This document shows, piece by piece, positions 1 to 10,600 of a stretch of DNA of 64,000 bases. The notes beneath the pieces are model-generated. The model did not search any database. It saw only the letters and a program-made list of their open reading frames with translations, and had not been told where the DNA came from. Source of the DNA: Hydractinia symbiolongicarpus (taxonomy: Eukaryota > Cnidaria > Hydrozoa > Anthoathecata > Hydractiniidae); assembly GCF_029227915.1 (NCBI RefSeq), contig NC_079881.1, forward strand, positions 7,318,001 through 7,382,000, given 5' to 3'. Both the position numbers and the translations under genes were made by a program. The first letter of the stretch is position 1; each line of letters begins with the position of its first letter.

Positions 1-120
1 CCTTGTTAGCCACCATTTTTTGATCTGAAACATGTGCAGCCTCTTTTTCAAAATCGCAGCCTCATTTCCATGTCAAAATGTAAACAAACCAAAAAAACAG
101 GCTGGCTGCACCAAAAACAC
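1..120. other. Unassigned AT-rich flank
   Basis: No coding or RNA feature is visible. It lies just before the short-palindrome array. Confidence 0.3.
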
Positions 121-450
121 ATATAAAAATCTATTTTTTATTATTTGACGGTTCACGCCCGTGAACCGTTGAATTTTAAAAAAGAATTATCAAATATATT
201 TTCTATAATTTTGACGGTTCACGCCCGTGAACCGTCAATTTCTAAAAAAGGTCGAATATAAGAAAGACATATAAAAATATAATTTTTATTATTTGACGGT
301 TCATGCTCGTGAACAGTCAATTTCTAAAAAAGAATTATTGAATATACTTCTTTAAAATTTCACGATTGACGCCCGTGAACCGTCGAATATAAGAAATAAT
401 ACTGTTTATATGCTGACAGTCCATGTCTGTGAAAAAGATATATACAGACC
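121..450. repeat. Array of short palindromic repeats
   Basis: A palindromic core of about 24 bases recurs at 147-170, 213-236, 294-317 and, more decayed, 361-384 and around 410-432. The half-site is GACGGTTCACG followed by its reverse complement around a CC centre. The copy at 213-236 is a perfect inverted repeat and the others carry substitutions. Cores are 50-80 bases apart and share A/T-rich linkers such as TCTAAAAAAG and GAATATAAGAAA, so the unit is linker plus core. I read this as a decaying minisatellite or tandem MITE fragment. It has too few copies, variable spacing and related linkers, so it is not a CRISPR array. The array may extend past the window edge. Confidence 0.7.
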
Positions 451-1750
451 AAAACATAAAAATAAGATTTTGTGTTAATACCTTCAAAAAAAAACTAAGT
501 CTCAACAGCAAGAATATGCAGACAATACTGGCCAAAACTATTGGAATTTAGCTGTCCTTCCCCCCTACCCCCATACACAATGTTGATTTGTGTTAAATTT
601 TGAGCATTCAAGGAACAGCCAAAGCCAAAGTCAACACTGTTTAAGGGGGGGAGGGGGCAGGTTTCTTCAGTCCAACAAGAAGGAATTCCATTATATATTG
701 GCCAGGATTGTAGCTAGATGTAACTTGAAATTACTAAATTTTAATTAACTTTAAACACAAATTCTGGGGACATATTTTACATTTGCATCAATAATTTAAT
801 TTTTTTTTTTTTTTTGGCTAGCCATAAATTAAAACTCTTCTTGGTCATATTAACAGATTTACCAAGACAGATAAAAACGGATCTGGCTTCCCGAGAATAC
901 TCCAATAGCCAAATTAAAAATTCTTTATCTAAATGAAACTTAAAACATTTACAAAGAAAAATATGTCCCAAAAACTTTCTTGGTTATCGAGGATATTTTT
1001 TTGTCAAATGGACCTTAATTTTTTTGTATTGCTGTAATTATGCTATTCATTTACCAAGAAAAATAGAATGATGTGTGAATCGGTTCAACTTTGCTTTTGC
1101 TTACCATTATCAAGGCTAAAAGAATAAGAGATAAAACAAATAATATCTGCATCGTATTGGCATTTTTTAATCAGTAATTTTAGTTTGAACGATTTTATTT
1201 AATCTTCGTTTCTGTATATACATAGCAAGCTCCTTTCCTCGCGAATTTATAGGCGTACTCAAAGATTTTTTTCGTATTAGTTGGAGCGAAACAATGTGAC
1301 AGGCATAAAGCATGCGTAACAATTTTCCTTTCCTCTTCTTAAAACATGCGGTCCTTTTTATTATGAGCAGTACCTATACCCTATTTGGAAAATCTTATCG
1401 TAAGCAATAAGTCTGATTATTGATTTCGAATTTGCCTGCTTTCTATTTACTTTTGTGAGGTAACAATCACGTGGGATAAAGTTCTTTTGTTCATGCGAAA
1501 ATATTGTACTGATTCGGAACGAATTAATCTCTTCTACTAGCTGTTTCCCGTGGAAGAATTCACTGTATTCCATTTAATTTATGTAGCAGATATATGTCCA
1601 TCAAAAAACCAACAATACAGCAGTGCGCATCTTACATCTGCATTATTATATAAATGACCAAAAAAATTAAAGGTTTTCAACAACTGCAGTATTTATGTGA
1701 CATTTAAAATCTAAATCTACTAAAATTACTTGCTCTGACCATCTGACAAA
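451..1750. other. No supported gene
   Basis: AT-rich DNA with a poly-T run near 801 and G-rich or C-rich tracts around 561-575 and 645-660. The short open frames have no coding signature and no counterpart elsewhere in the window. I see nothing else. Confidence 0.4.
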
Positions 1751-3300
1751 TGCGAAAATTATTCGGAAAGAAGTTTCCAAAAGCATTTCAACATACATCT
1801 CACTCATAAAATTTAAATCACTCAAAACGCCACATATATACAAAAAAGCTGATCAATGTCAAACACAAATCTCTCTCATTGTATATGTTAAAATCAGTTA
1901 GTTTATTGCAAACCCTGCCAAAGGTTGACACACAATGTGAAAAATAAACAATAAATTGTGCCTCTGACAGAATTTTTTATCTAAGGTGTAAAAAAAGGGA
2001 TTTGCAAGGACAAATTATAATGCAATAAAACATTATTTAATATATTGCATACAGTCCTTCCTCACCTAACTTTAGACAAAATGCCAACAAAATAACGGTG
2101 TTTAAATCTAAAATTAATAAAGTCCTTTTAGCAATTTTCATGCTGTTTTACCATCAATAAAGTAAACAAAATTTCAAATCTCACATAGTATTCTGTCACA
2201 AATTTTCATAAAATATATATATAAGTCATAATGAGTCATGTTAAACAACAGCAATCAATCTGTATATAAGTTCATTTTATGTCAATTTTTGCACCAATTT
2301 TGCAACACAAAATACAAATTCTAAATAATACTAAAATCTCTTATTTTGGTCCTTCGCATACCGACGGTCTCCCACAAAAGTTTAATCAAAATGTAAAAAA
2401 TGAGAGGTAACGACAAAATCAAAGTTTGCAAAATTTAATTATTTCAGTACATATATCTACTGCATATGCCCTCTAAAAAAATATTTTAATCCAAAATGCC
2501 AAAGAAAAACAGTTTGCAACAAAAATCAGTTATTTCGATAATATTGCATACACTCTTTCCTCACAAAAGCTTCACAAACTGTAAAAAAAAGAATGGTTGT
2601 AGGGAGTGCTTCTGATTCAACAAAAAAAGTTTTTTTGACATATTGCATCTAGCCCTTACCCATTAAATCTTACACAAAATTTCCAAAACTATATACGATT
2701 TAGAACACATCAAATTTAAATTGAGAAGGAACAGTCATTTCGATATATTGCACGGAGTCCTCCCCAGTAAGAATTTATACAAAATATAGAAAAACAAAGC
2801 TTGCAAGGTGTAAAATTGAATTCTTCTTCTGTGTATATATATATGGTCCTTCCTCACAAAATTAACATAAAATGTCAAAAAGGTTCAGATATAACATCTA
2901 ACACAACAAAAATCAGTTCTATCAGTATATGTCATGCCATTGTCTTCCACCAAATGTTCCCCTTAAAGTTTCACAGACACAGCCTGTAAATTAAAAACAA
3001 CTAAGATCAGGTATTTTGGTCTATTTCATATATACCATTCTGTTCCAAATAACTTATAAAATGTAAAAATTGAGTGGTAAAACAGAAATGTCAAAAAGAA
3101 GAAAAAAATAGCTTACAAAGGGTATAAAATTGAAATCAACAAAGTAGCTCTTTTGGTGTATTAAATATAAGCCATACGCACAAAAGTTTACACTAAATGT
3201 AAGAAAATGGTTGTGTTTAGTAATTTTAAATTAAGAAAAGTCAGTTCTTTTAGCATGCTGATTAAGGTTTTTGCCCACAATTTGAAACAAATTAAATTTA
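1750..3300. repeat. Degenerate tandem repeat, period about 100 bases
   Basis: A loose unit recurs about every 95-105 bases. It has a segment like ATATTGCATACAGTCCTTCC, then CTCACAAAA, then ACACAAAATGTAAAAA. Recognisable units begin near 2043, 2189, 2345, 2543, 2640, 2741, 2836, 2930, 3028 and 3150, with weaker ones upstream. Units differ strongly in substitutions and small indels, so this is an old array. The frequent CTCACAAAA plus AAAATGTAAAAA pairing shows the periodicity. No coding role is suggested. Confidence 0.6.
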
Positions 3301-5750
3301 CATTTTAAAAATAAGTAATTTCTGAACTTTATTTTCAGAATATTTGGAGGAAAAGAACTTCGCAAACCAAAAAAAACACAGGAAAATGTTTAAAATTTTC
3401 AGGGTTAATAACGTTTGATGTGTTTTGTGGGAATATATATACTGGGAATCTTTAGTTTAAAGCTAGCATTAGCTAGCTACAGCAGCTAATAGCTAGTCAC
3501 TTAAATATAAACTGGAGACTTAGCTAGGTATAAAGAACATGGCTACATATATATATATATATTCCTAGCTAGCGAGCTAGTTGTTGGTAATGGTTGGCTT
3601 TTTATGATGCTAGCTATAAAACATGTCTGGCAACAATAATATAATCAAAACTGAAAATAAAACATGAAAAAACCTTACAGAACCTTGCTATGATTAATTT
3701 ATAAAACCATGCTCTTCTTCAAATGTTTTTTTAAAGATTTATTTTGAATGAAAGAGTAGAGAATACTCAAAAAGAACAGCCATCTTTTTCGTAAACACAA
3801 TTTCCGTTTTATGCTAGGAACTTCATTTAACAGTCCGTATGCTTTGTGAATATCTAATACCGTTTCATATGTAGCGATACCTATATATATATGCTAACAT
3901 AGAGTTTTTTGGCATAAGGGTATATATATTTATATCGTTATTGGCAGCGGGTTATAATTTACGCCTTATGTGCGATTTCTATGAAGTACATCCCTAATCT
4001 TTTTAGTTAAATTTTAGCGTACAGCCACGTCATAAGAAAGTGACCCGTGATTTCCGTGTCGTGGACTCACAGTTTTACTCACGCAAGGGAATTAATATAT
4101 AAGATACAGAAAACGCTTGGTGATATGTTAATCAATTTAGCATCCACATGGGCTTTAATCATTTGTTCTGGACGAGCGCGTCTTAGGTTGTCTATTTATA
4201 AAAAACACATAAAAGTTACTTTCGCAGTTAGGTTAGACCTTCAGCTTAAGAGAAATTTATGGAACAATATTGGTAGGTAAAGTTAAATATAAACGTTTGT
4301 TGTCAAATTAAATATAAAAGTTGTGTAATTACAATTTGACGCCATTTGTAATGATGGGACAAAAGATAATCAACATGTTGATCAATTTAATGACATAGAT
4401 CTAAAATTTCCTCTTTGTATTGCGGTATAAGCTTTCAGTCACTTACACGTTGTAATATCAAAAAACTCGTGAAAAATACCTTGAACGTAATAACATCAAA
4501 ACAATGATGCATGCTACGTAATTGATAACAGTACAAAGCATACTTTTTAAAACAAATACAAGCAATGTGCATCATAGTTATTTGTTCGTTTAAACAAAAC
4601 AACGAAAGACACTAGATAAAGTAAAACGACACGAGATTTTCATTAAGACTCTTTCGACATCTTTTATCAAATACTCAAGTAAAACTAGGCTAATACAACA
4701 TTATTTTAAAAGAATGAGATCATTCTTAGAGAGCTAAACGCACACAGTACCTCAATAAGGAGAAATTAGAGACCTTTTGAGTGTTTTTTAAATACATTTT
4801 ATATGACCTTCGAGCAAAATTCAGAGTTTGGCCCAAAAGGGTCTGTGGTGGGAGACGATTTAGTGTGTCACATGTACCTCGCAGCAATTTTAAATCTTTA
4901 TCTACTCAAAATAAAAATGTTATTAGGAATTATGAGTTACCGCGCGATTGCTCAGGACAGTGAGACAAGTTTGCAAGTAACTGACTTCTTCTTCACTACA
5001 GAATCGACGACAGCTTGTGGTTCCAATTCAAAACGGGAGGCTTATAAATCTAAGTCAGTTACCACGCTGTGTCGTTCCGGCATACATATATTTCTTTTGC
5101 AGGACTTGTTTAGTCTACTTTTTCAAAAAAAAATGTATTACCTTTTCTAATAATGTGTATCAAGAAATTCCCTTGGGTTCTTCTTGATCATCGATAGTCA
5201 ATTTAGTATTTGCGTGATAACTATTAAGTGCTTTATATAAAAATCATGTTTGGGCTGGGACATATACTCCTTTCTCTATTCCTTCGTTTGTCATGTGATC
5301 TATCTTGTTAATATAATCTAACTTTTTCATAACAACGGCACACGATTCTTTGTCTGCGGTAAATAAAACTATACCACTGTTACTCCTTAATTCTTTAAGA
5401 CTGTTATAAGTGTTAGGTATATAAGTATAAGTATCACGATACTAAACTATAATGAAGCCATCAATAATCTTCAGAAGAAGTGTGGTGGTATATTAATAAA
5501 GAGTATAATACACTAATTCACTACGTAAAGATAACTTGGATCAACTAACAACAAAGAACGGGATGATAAGTGGAATTATTCTAGAACCAACCATAATAAA
5601 ACTGTATGTTCCAGTAATTTACTTGACTGACCTCACTTTAGACACAACGCCTTAAAGTTATGGTTTAAATCACTGCTCTTGTTGATAAAAATGGATTTAT
5701 ATAGAGAAAAATAGGACTCGAATTAGAATGCTTAAGCAAATCAGTGGTTA
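3301..5750. other. Unique flank left of the palindrome
   Basis: This stretch has no recognisable partner at the right end of the window, so it lies outside the palindrome. It is AT-rich, with clusters of GCTAGCTA-like sequence at 3460-3620 and TATA microsatellites at 3548-3563 and 3882-3930. Overlapping open frames at 4047-4280, 4781-4963 and 4803-5150 show no recognisable domain, and I do not support them as genes. Confidence 0.4.
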
Positions 5751-5768
5751 GAATAACAGGCACTTAAA

Positions 5769-6380
5769 ATGACTAACACCGAAAAGGTTTCTGAATTCAC
5801 TGCTGCAATAATAAGATGATTCCATTATAACATTATAACAGATCTGTAACCCTCAAGATGGAGAAGTTTAAAGGTGTTTGCATAAATTTGTTAATGTTTT
5901 TACATGTATAAAAAAAGTCATAAACAACAACGGAGACATCGAGGGACATTTATTTGGGGAAGTATCCAGAATTTTTTACTGGATCGTGGAGCATCGATAA
6001 AAGCCACACTTACAACAACAAACTATAGACGTTCTCCGTCAGTTCAAGGCGGCCTTGAAATAGCTTGCAAGGTGACTTTCAAGATGCCTGGAACTGTGAG
6101 GAATCATATGCTAATCGACAGTTTCATGAAGCTTTTTACGGAAGAGGAAGTAATTCTTAGATTATTTTTGGTTAAATCTTGCGATGCAGGTTCCCTGCAA
6201 AATGCGACAAAAAAGAAAAAGAATAAACATTCGCCTGCCATATCATTCAAGAAACCGCAAAGAGATGGTGAAACCAGAATAAGGTTTTTAAACGCTGCTG
6301 CGAGAACTGGACCTACGCGTGAAAACAGTCGAAATAAACAAGCAAAGCCAGTTGAAATTTTATCTATTGTACTTGATTAA
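5769..6380 (+). pseudogene. HIRAN-like protein gene, broken copy (left)
   Basis: The decayed reading frame starts at an ATG shared with the right-arm copy (MTNTEKVSEF here). It carries pieces resembling the HIRAN-type core: a segment around 5850-5885 related to GEVLECLHKFGN in the other copy, then INNNGDIEGHLFGEVSRI at about 5923-5976. This is followed by ATLTTTNYRRSPS, the basic KMPGTVRN, and a lysine-rich tail ending in ENSRNKQAKPVEILSIVLD. HIRAN domains are associated with DNA-repair helicases, and I recall stand-alone relatives as multi-copy in cnidarians. The family call is from memory of the motif. This copy is broken by an early stop after the N-terminus, a stop in the GEVL frame, and a deletion near 5971 that shifts the frame. 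The 3' part (5904-6380) stays open for 158 codons. It lies convergent with the secreted-protein gene at 7625-13082. Confidence 0.55.
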
Positions 6381-6927
6381 GTAGTTTTTAAACTCGTTCT
6401 TTTTTAGAATCATAAGAAAATATACCTGCTAAACTAGCTACTTATAAAAATTTCTTTTCATTTTTCTCTTATCTTTTCATCTTCAGTACTTGGCTGAAAA
6501 CTTAGGCCTACAAAAAAACGTAGCCTTAGACTTTGAAAACAAAAGAAAACAAAATATTTTAAATTTTCCGAGGAAAAACGTTTTAGGGATGGCCTATTTC
6601 CCAATTTTCGAAAATACCCAAATCCGCGAAATCCGCTATATCCGTGAAATCTAATCCAAACGAAATGTTATCCCATTAATGTTGTCTAACATAATTTACA
6701 TAATCGTTCTTTTTCGGTACAGTAAATTTGTTTAATTATTCCCCACTCCATCCCAACATCCCTCTTTCCACATTTAAGACCTATATTCCTAGCAAATAGA
6801 CACCTAGCTAATACCTTTCTACGATTTTGTTGAACCTATTTTAAATTTTTTTGCCTAAAGTCTTCTCTTTATAAATTAGACTTAGTAGTGCGAATGTTAC
6901 ATCACAAAAAACCACAAATTTGAGAAA
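6381..6927. other. Intergenic sequence with CGCGAAA-type repeat relic
   Basis: The segment 6560-6720 contains repeated words such as TCCGCGAAAT and CCGTGAAATC. Its counterpart in the right arm is around 62390-62560. It resembles a short interspersed element present before the arms duplicated. No gene is supported. Confidence 0.4.
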
Positions 6928-7188
6928 ATGGATCATACTGATGTCAGCTACCTTGTTTTCTTCACAACAAGCTGTCTATGTCGCAGAACAGAAACGTTGC
7001 ACCTAAATTATGAAGACTTTAATAGTTATGAGTTTTTAATGCTTTTTTATATAATTTTCGGAGTAAAACCATCGCTATCTTTAACTCTATTATTTTGGGA
7101 TAGTTGCGGGGCTCTCGATGATTTGGAGATCTCTCAATGCGCAGAGGAAGCTGATCCAAAGGTATGCTACGCAGCGTTTTTGAAATAG
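6928..7188 (+). CDS. Uncertain small ORF shared by both arms (left)
   Basis: This 86-codon frame begins MDHTDVSYLVFFTTSCLCRR. The right arm has an equivalent start at 62110 on the minus strand with the same upstream bases. Over the first 40 or so residues the two translations align, with a 9-base length difference that keeps the frame (NSYEFLM against SFSYMEFLM). The right copy ends after 45 codons. Most base differences change the amino acid, so selection on a protein is not evident. I recognise no family. A possible splice donor (AAG followed by GTATGC) sits at about 7161, so it might be an exon of a decayed gene rather than a separate ORF. Confidence 0.25.
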   Translation: MDHTDVSYLVFFTTSCLCRRTETLHLNYEDFNSYEFLMLFYIIFGVKPSLSLTLLFWDSCGALDDLEISQCAEEADPKVCYAAFLK

Positions 7189-7624
7189 GCTAGTCACACT
7201 TTCTAGGATGTCGAAATAATTCACGACAGTTCTGACGAAGTGTCAAAATATCACAAAAGAGAATCACGTTTACGTTAGCAACAATTAGCAGAGCTAAGGG
7301 TAGACAAGTGAAGTTTGACAAACTCAAGTTGTGTGAATCTAATAAAAAATTACTTCTTGTGGCAACGGAATTTAAAATTTACAGCCATGTGCCAACATTC
7401 TTCTCACTGATTAAAAACTACCGAACAATTCAATATTTTTTAATTCTCCAATTCTCCGTCAAATACATGTATTTACAAGAACAAAGGACATATTCATAAT
7501 CTACAAATATGTTGCATCTTACTGCTTGGTTATTGCCTATTTGTGCATTGTTGCTTAGATAATTACAGTTTTAAAATAAATTTACATTACTTAGTGCTTG
7601 TTGAAAACTTATCGGACACTGATA

Positions 7625-10600
7625 TCAGAAATCGTTTATTTTCAATGGTACCCTCCGCAGACGATAATTTCGTAATTCTTCCCTTTTTGATACATATGTA
7701 TCAAGATCGTAAAAGTAGTGAATTTCTGGCTCAATTCCATATTTTGCATATTTGCTTTTAACACTTTCCTGATAAAATCGTCCTTTTAACGATACCAATG
7801 TTTCAGAATTTGTATTGCAACAGTACAAACACTTTGACATTTTCGTTGCCACTCGACTGTTTTGATTTTTCGAAATCGCCTTTTGTATATGAAACATTTT
7901 TTTAATCTCTCGCCATTGCTGCGTTACTTGCTAAACATAAGAAGTAAAAACATAAGGGTTTCACATAAACTTTTATTATATGACATAGAATCTTTTGGCA
8001 GTTAGTACTTTAAACTTGAACCACTTAGATGTACTCATAACGTTATATAACTAAAATGAAACTGCATTAAAAAATTGTTTAAGTACTCACATTGCTTGTA
8101 GGACAAAGTGATGGATGCTTAAAACTTATTTCAAACTGCGTCACTGAGTTATCAAGAATGTCAATCATGGCTTCAAACTTCGTTTCCGCATTAACTAACG
8201 GTATTTTTGATTCTTCGTTTGGTAGTTTACGAGTAGTTCCTTTAAAGTTTAAGGAGAATCCGTGTTGAATTTTTCCGTCAACATAGTACTTTGCTAACAC
8301 ATAATTTTGAAGTAAATACTTTGTCGCAGGTATGATAACTTGATCAGTTGCTGTTACAACTTCAACCTGAAAGAAGTATAAATAGAATCAGTCAACTGCC
8401 AGACTATGGAAGGAAATATGGTTTCTAATAGACTAACAATTTCTCTTATTTAGGACTTTCTTAATATCATTTAAATCATATAACCACTTATTGAAATATG
8501 ACACAATTGTTATTTGTAGATTCTGGTTTTAGTCGACAGACAAAATAGGGTAATTTCTATAGAGATGGTAAAGTACCTCTGATACTTCAACTTGTTGCTC
8601 CCATCCATCTTTTAAAAGTGGTATTACTTTCAATAAAGGAAATGCATGTTTTGTGATATTCATTATTTCAAATATACTTAGACGCAAACTTAACCGCATC
8701 AGCCAGAATTTAATATCTGCATCAATCATTAGCTCCAGATGTATATCCTTAGATTCATTGTCAAACTGTACGCAGCCTTGTCCTTTAAAGGCGGATAATC
8801 TGTTTCCTTTACTCCATACAACGCTCCAAACCGGATGTTTTATAAACAATGTTGTGATTACTTTAAATTTATTTGTTAGTATACTTTCCACAATGCCATA
8901 CTTTTTTAATGGAAATTCGTTTAAAGGATGCGAGATTTCAATGTTTTCCATTGTAATTTGTTCGTCTGATACAGCATGCATGACAGCAATATTCTTATTT
9001 TCTGGCGTAATTCTATAAAGAAATCTTGTGCCACAGAGGTTGTACACTCCACTTGCTTGCATAGCTATTATATCTCTATTTATTTCCAATTTAAATCTGA
9101 CATTGGACAACGTCATGTACTTACCTGGCGTGTAATACTTCAGAATACCTAAGGTGACAATTAGTCGTTCCAAAGTAGTTTTGTCTTTGGCACGAACGAA
9201 ACAGTACCTATTAACAAATCGAGTGTTAACGTTTTCAACAACAAGATTTGGCAATGGCAGGATTTCATCCGACTGGAAGTCAACAATAATAGCTTGAAGA
9301 AGTCTTCTTTGTGTGACGCACGTCCTATTTTTTCTAAAATGCCTCGAAGAAGAAAACTCGTCTTTTTTTCCCTTTAATTTTGTTCGGGTGTGAATATTAA
9401 TATCTTTCAATATGTTAGTTTTTCCAGAGAAGTAGCCTAAAATGGAATAATAAAGGTGTATAGTCAAATGGGATATTATGCCTCTTCCTCGGTACGGTTA
9501 ACATTTTCTAGCGGAATTCTCTAGCGCTAATGCGCAACGAAATAATCCACGTTGCGGCACAAATGTCCTAAATTGCGTCGAAAATTGCGTGTTGACGTTT
9601 TCAACAAAATTGCCTGTAAATTTGCCTTTACACTAATTAATAAGTAAGTAGTTACGCTATATTGGTATAAAAGAGTAGTTGTTTGGTCGTGAAAATTGCA
9701 AATTTTATACAATAGCAGAAAAGCAAATAAACCATTTAATGTTTTTTGGTCCAAAACCGCTTTAATTGCCACCAAGCGATTTGCATAATAAATGCTAACA
9801 ACAACAACAAAATTTATCCATGGCGTTTGCAATAAATTTTGTGCAGGACGATTTTTTTTTTAAATAGTATCAAGCATGAAAAATATTTTCATGCTTGATA
9901 TAATTTTCATGCTTTCATGTCGATTGAAGTTTAGCCACATTTTTTTGTCAAAAAATAATCCTTCAAGAAGTCCTGCACTCGTTATTATTGGCTAATCAAG
10001 GGAATCAGTAGTGATAGTTTCACTATGTCAACATCTTTTCTAAATAATAATATTATTTAAATTTTATCACTTGTATTTTTGAAGCCAATTGAAAAAGGAA
10101 ACTGTAGCTTCATAAAAAATACAGTTTTGTAGGAGATATTTTACAGGCACTTCTAAAGAAAATTGTTGAAAATATAATTGACTTTGCCTGTCATAGCAAG
10201 ATAGATGCTACAAGACGTTTCATTACATCCATAATTTAGCCCATATTGTTGTCAGTTTTTTATTTTAAGAAAAGAATTTTTAGGAATTCTATTTTAAATA
10301 TCTCCTAATGGTTTTAGGCTTTTAACTAGTGACAACAGAGCGCTTGCAAATGCAGCTACCCCAGTACAAACGGAATGAAGGGATGGTATGTTATAGATTT
10401 TATATTATTGCCAAAATACGAACAAAACAGGAAATATTACACTATTTAAACTAACGGATGTTTATACAATCACACAAAAACTTCATAATTCAACTATTAC
10501 CTTTTCCTCTGTTTACTTTTCGGCAAGAATTAGCAACGCTCTTTTCGTCACCTAAAAATAAATTAAACTAAAATTTTTGTGTTTAATAACGTAAGGCTTA

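Noticed and set aside
121-450. Possible CRISPR array
   Set aside because: Repeats are palindromic and degenerate, spacing varies, linkers are related to each other, and the context is animal DNA with no cas genes.
8091-8577. Firm call of an aerolysin-type pore-forming protein
   Set aside because: Only the VIIPATK to G-F pattern at the exon 3-4 boundary is suggestive. The rest of the protein shows no supporting motif, so no function is assigned.
8653-9018. 121-codon ORF antisense to exon 3 (also 59396-59761)
   Set aside because: It is open in both arms only because the sense exon is conserved. Its translation has no recognisable features.
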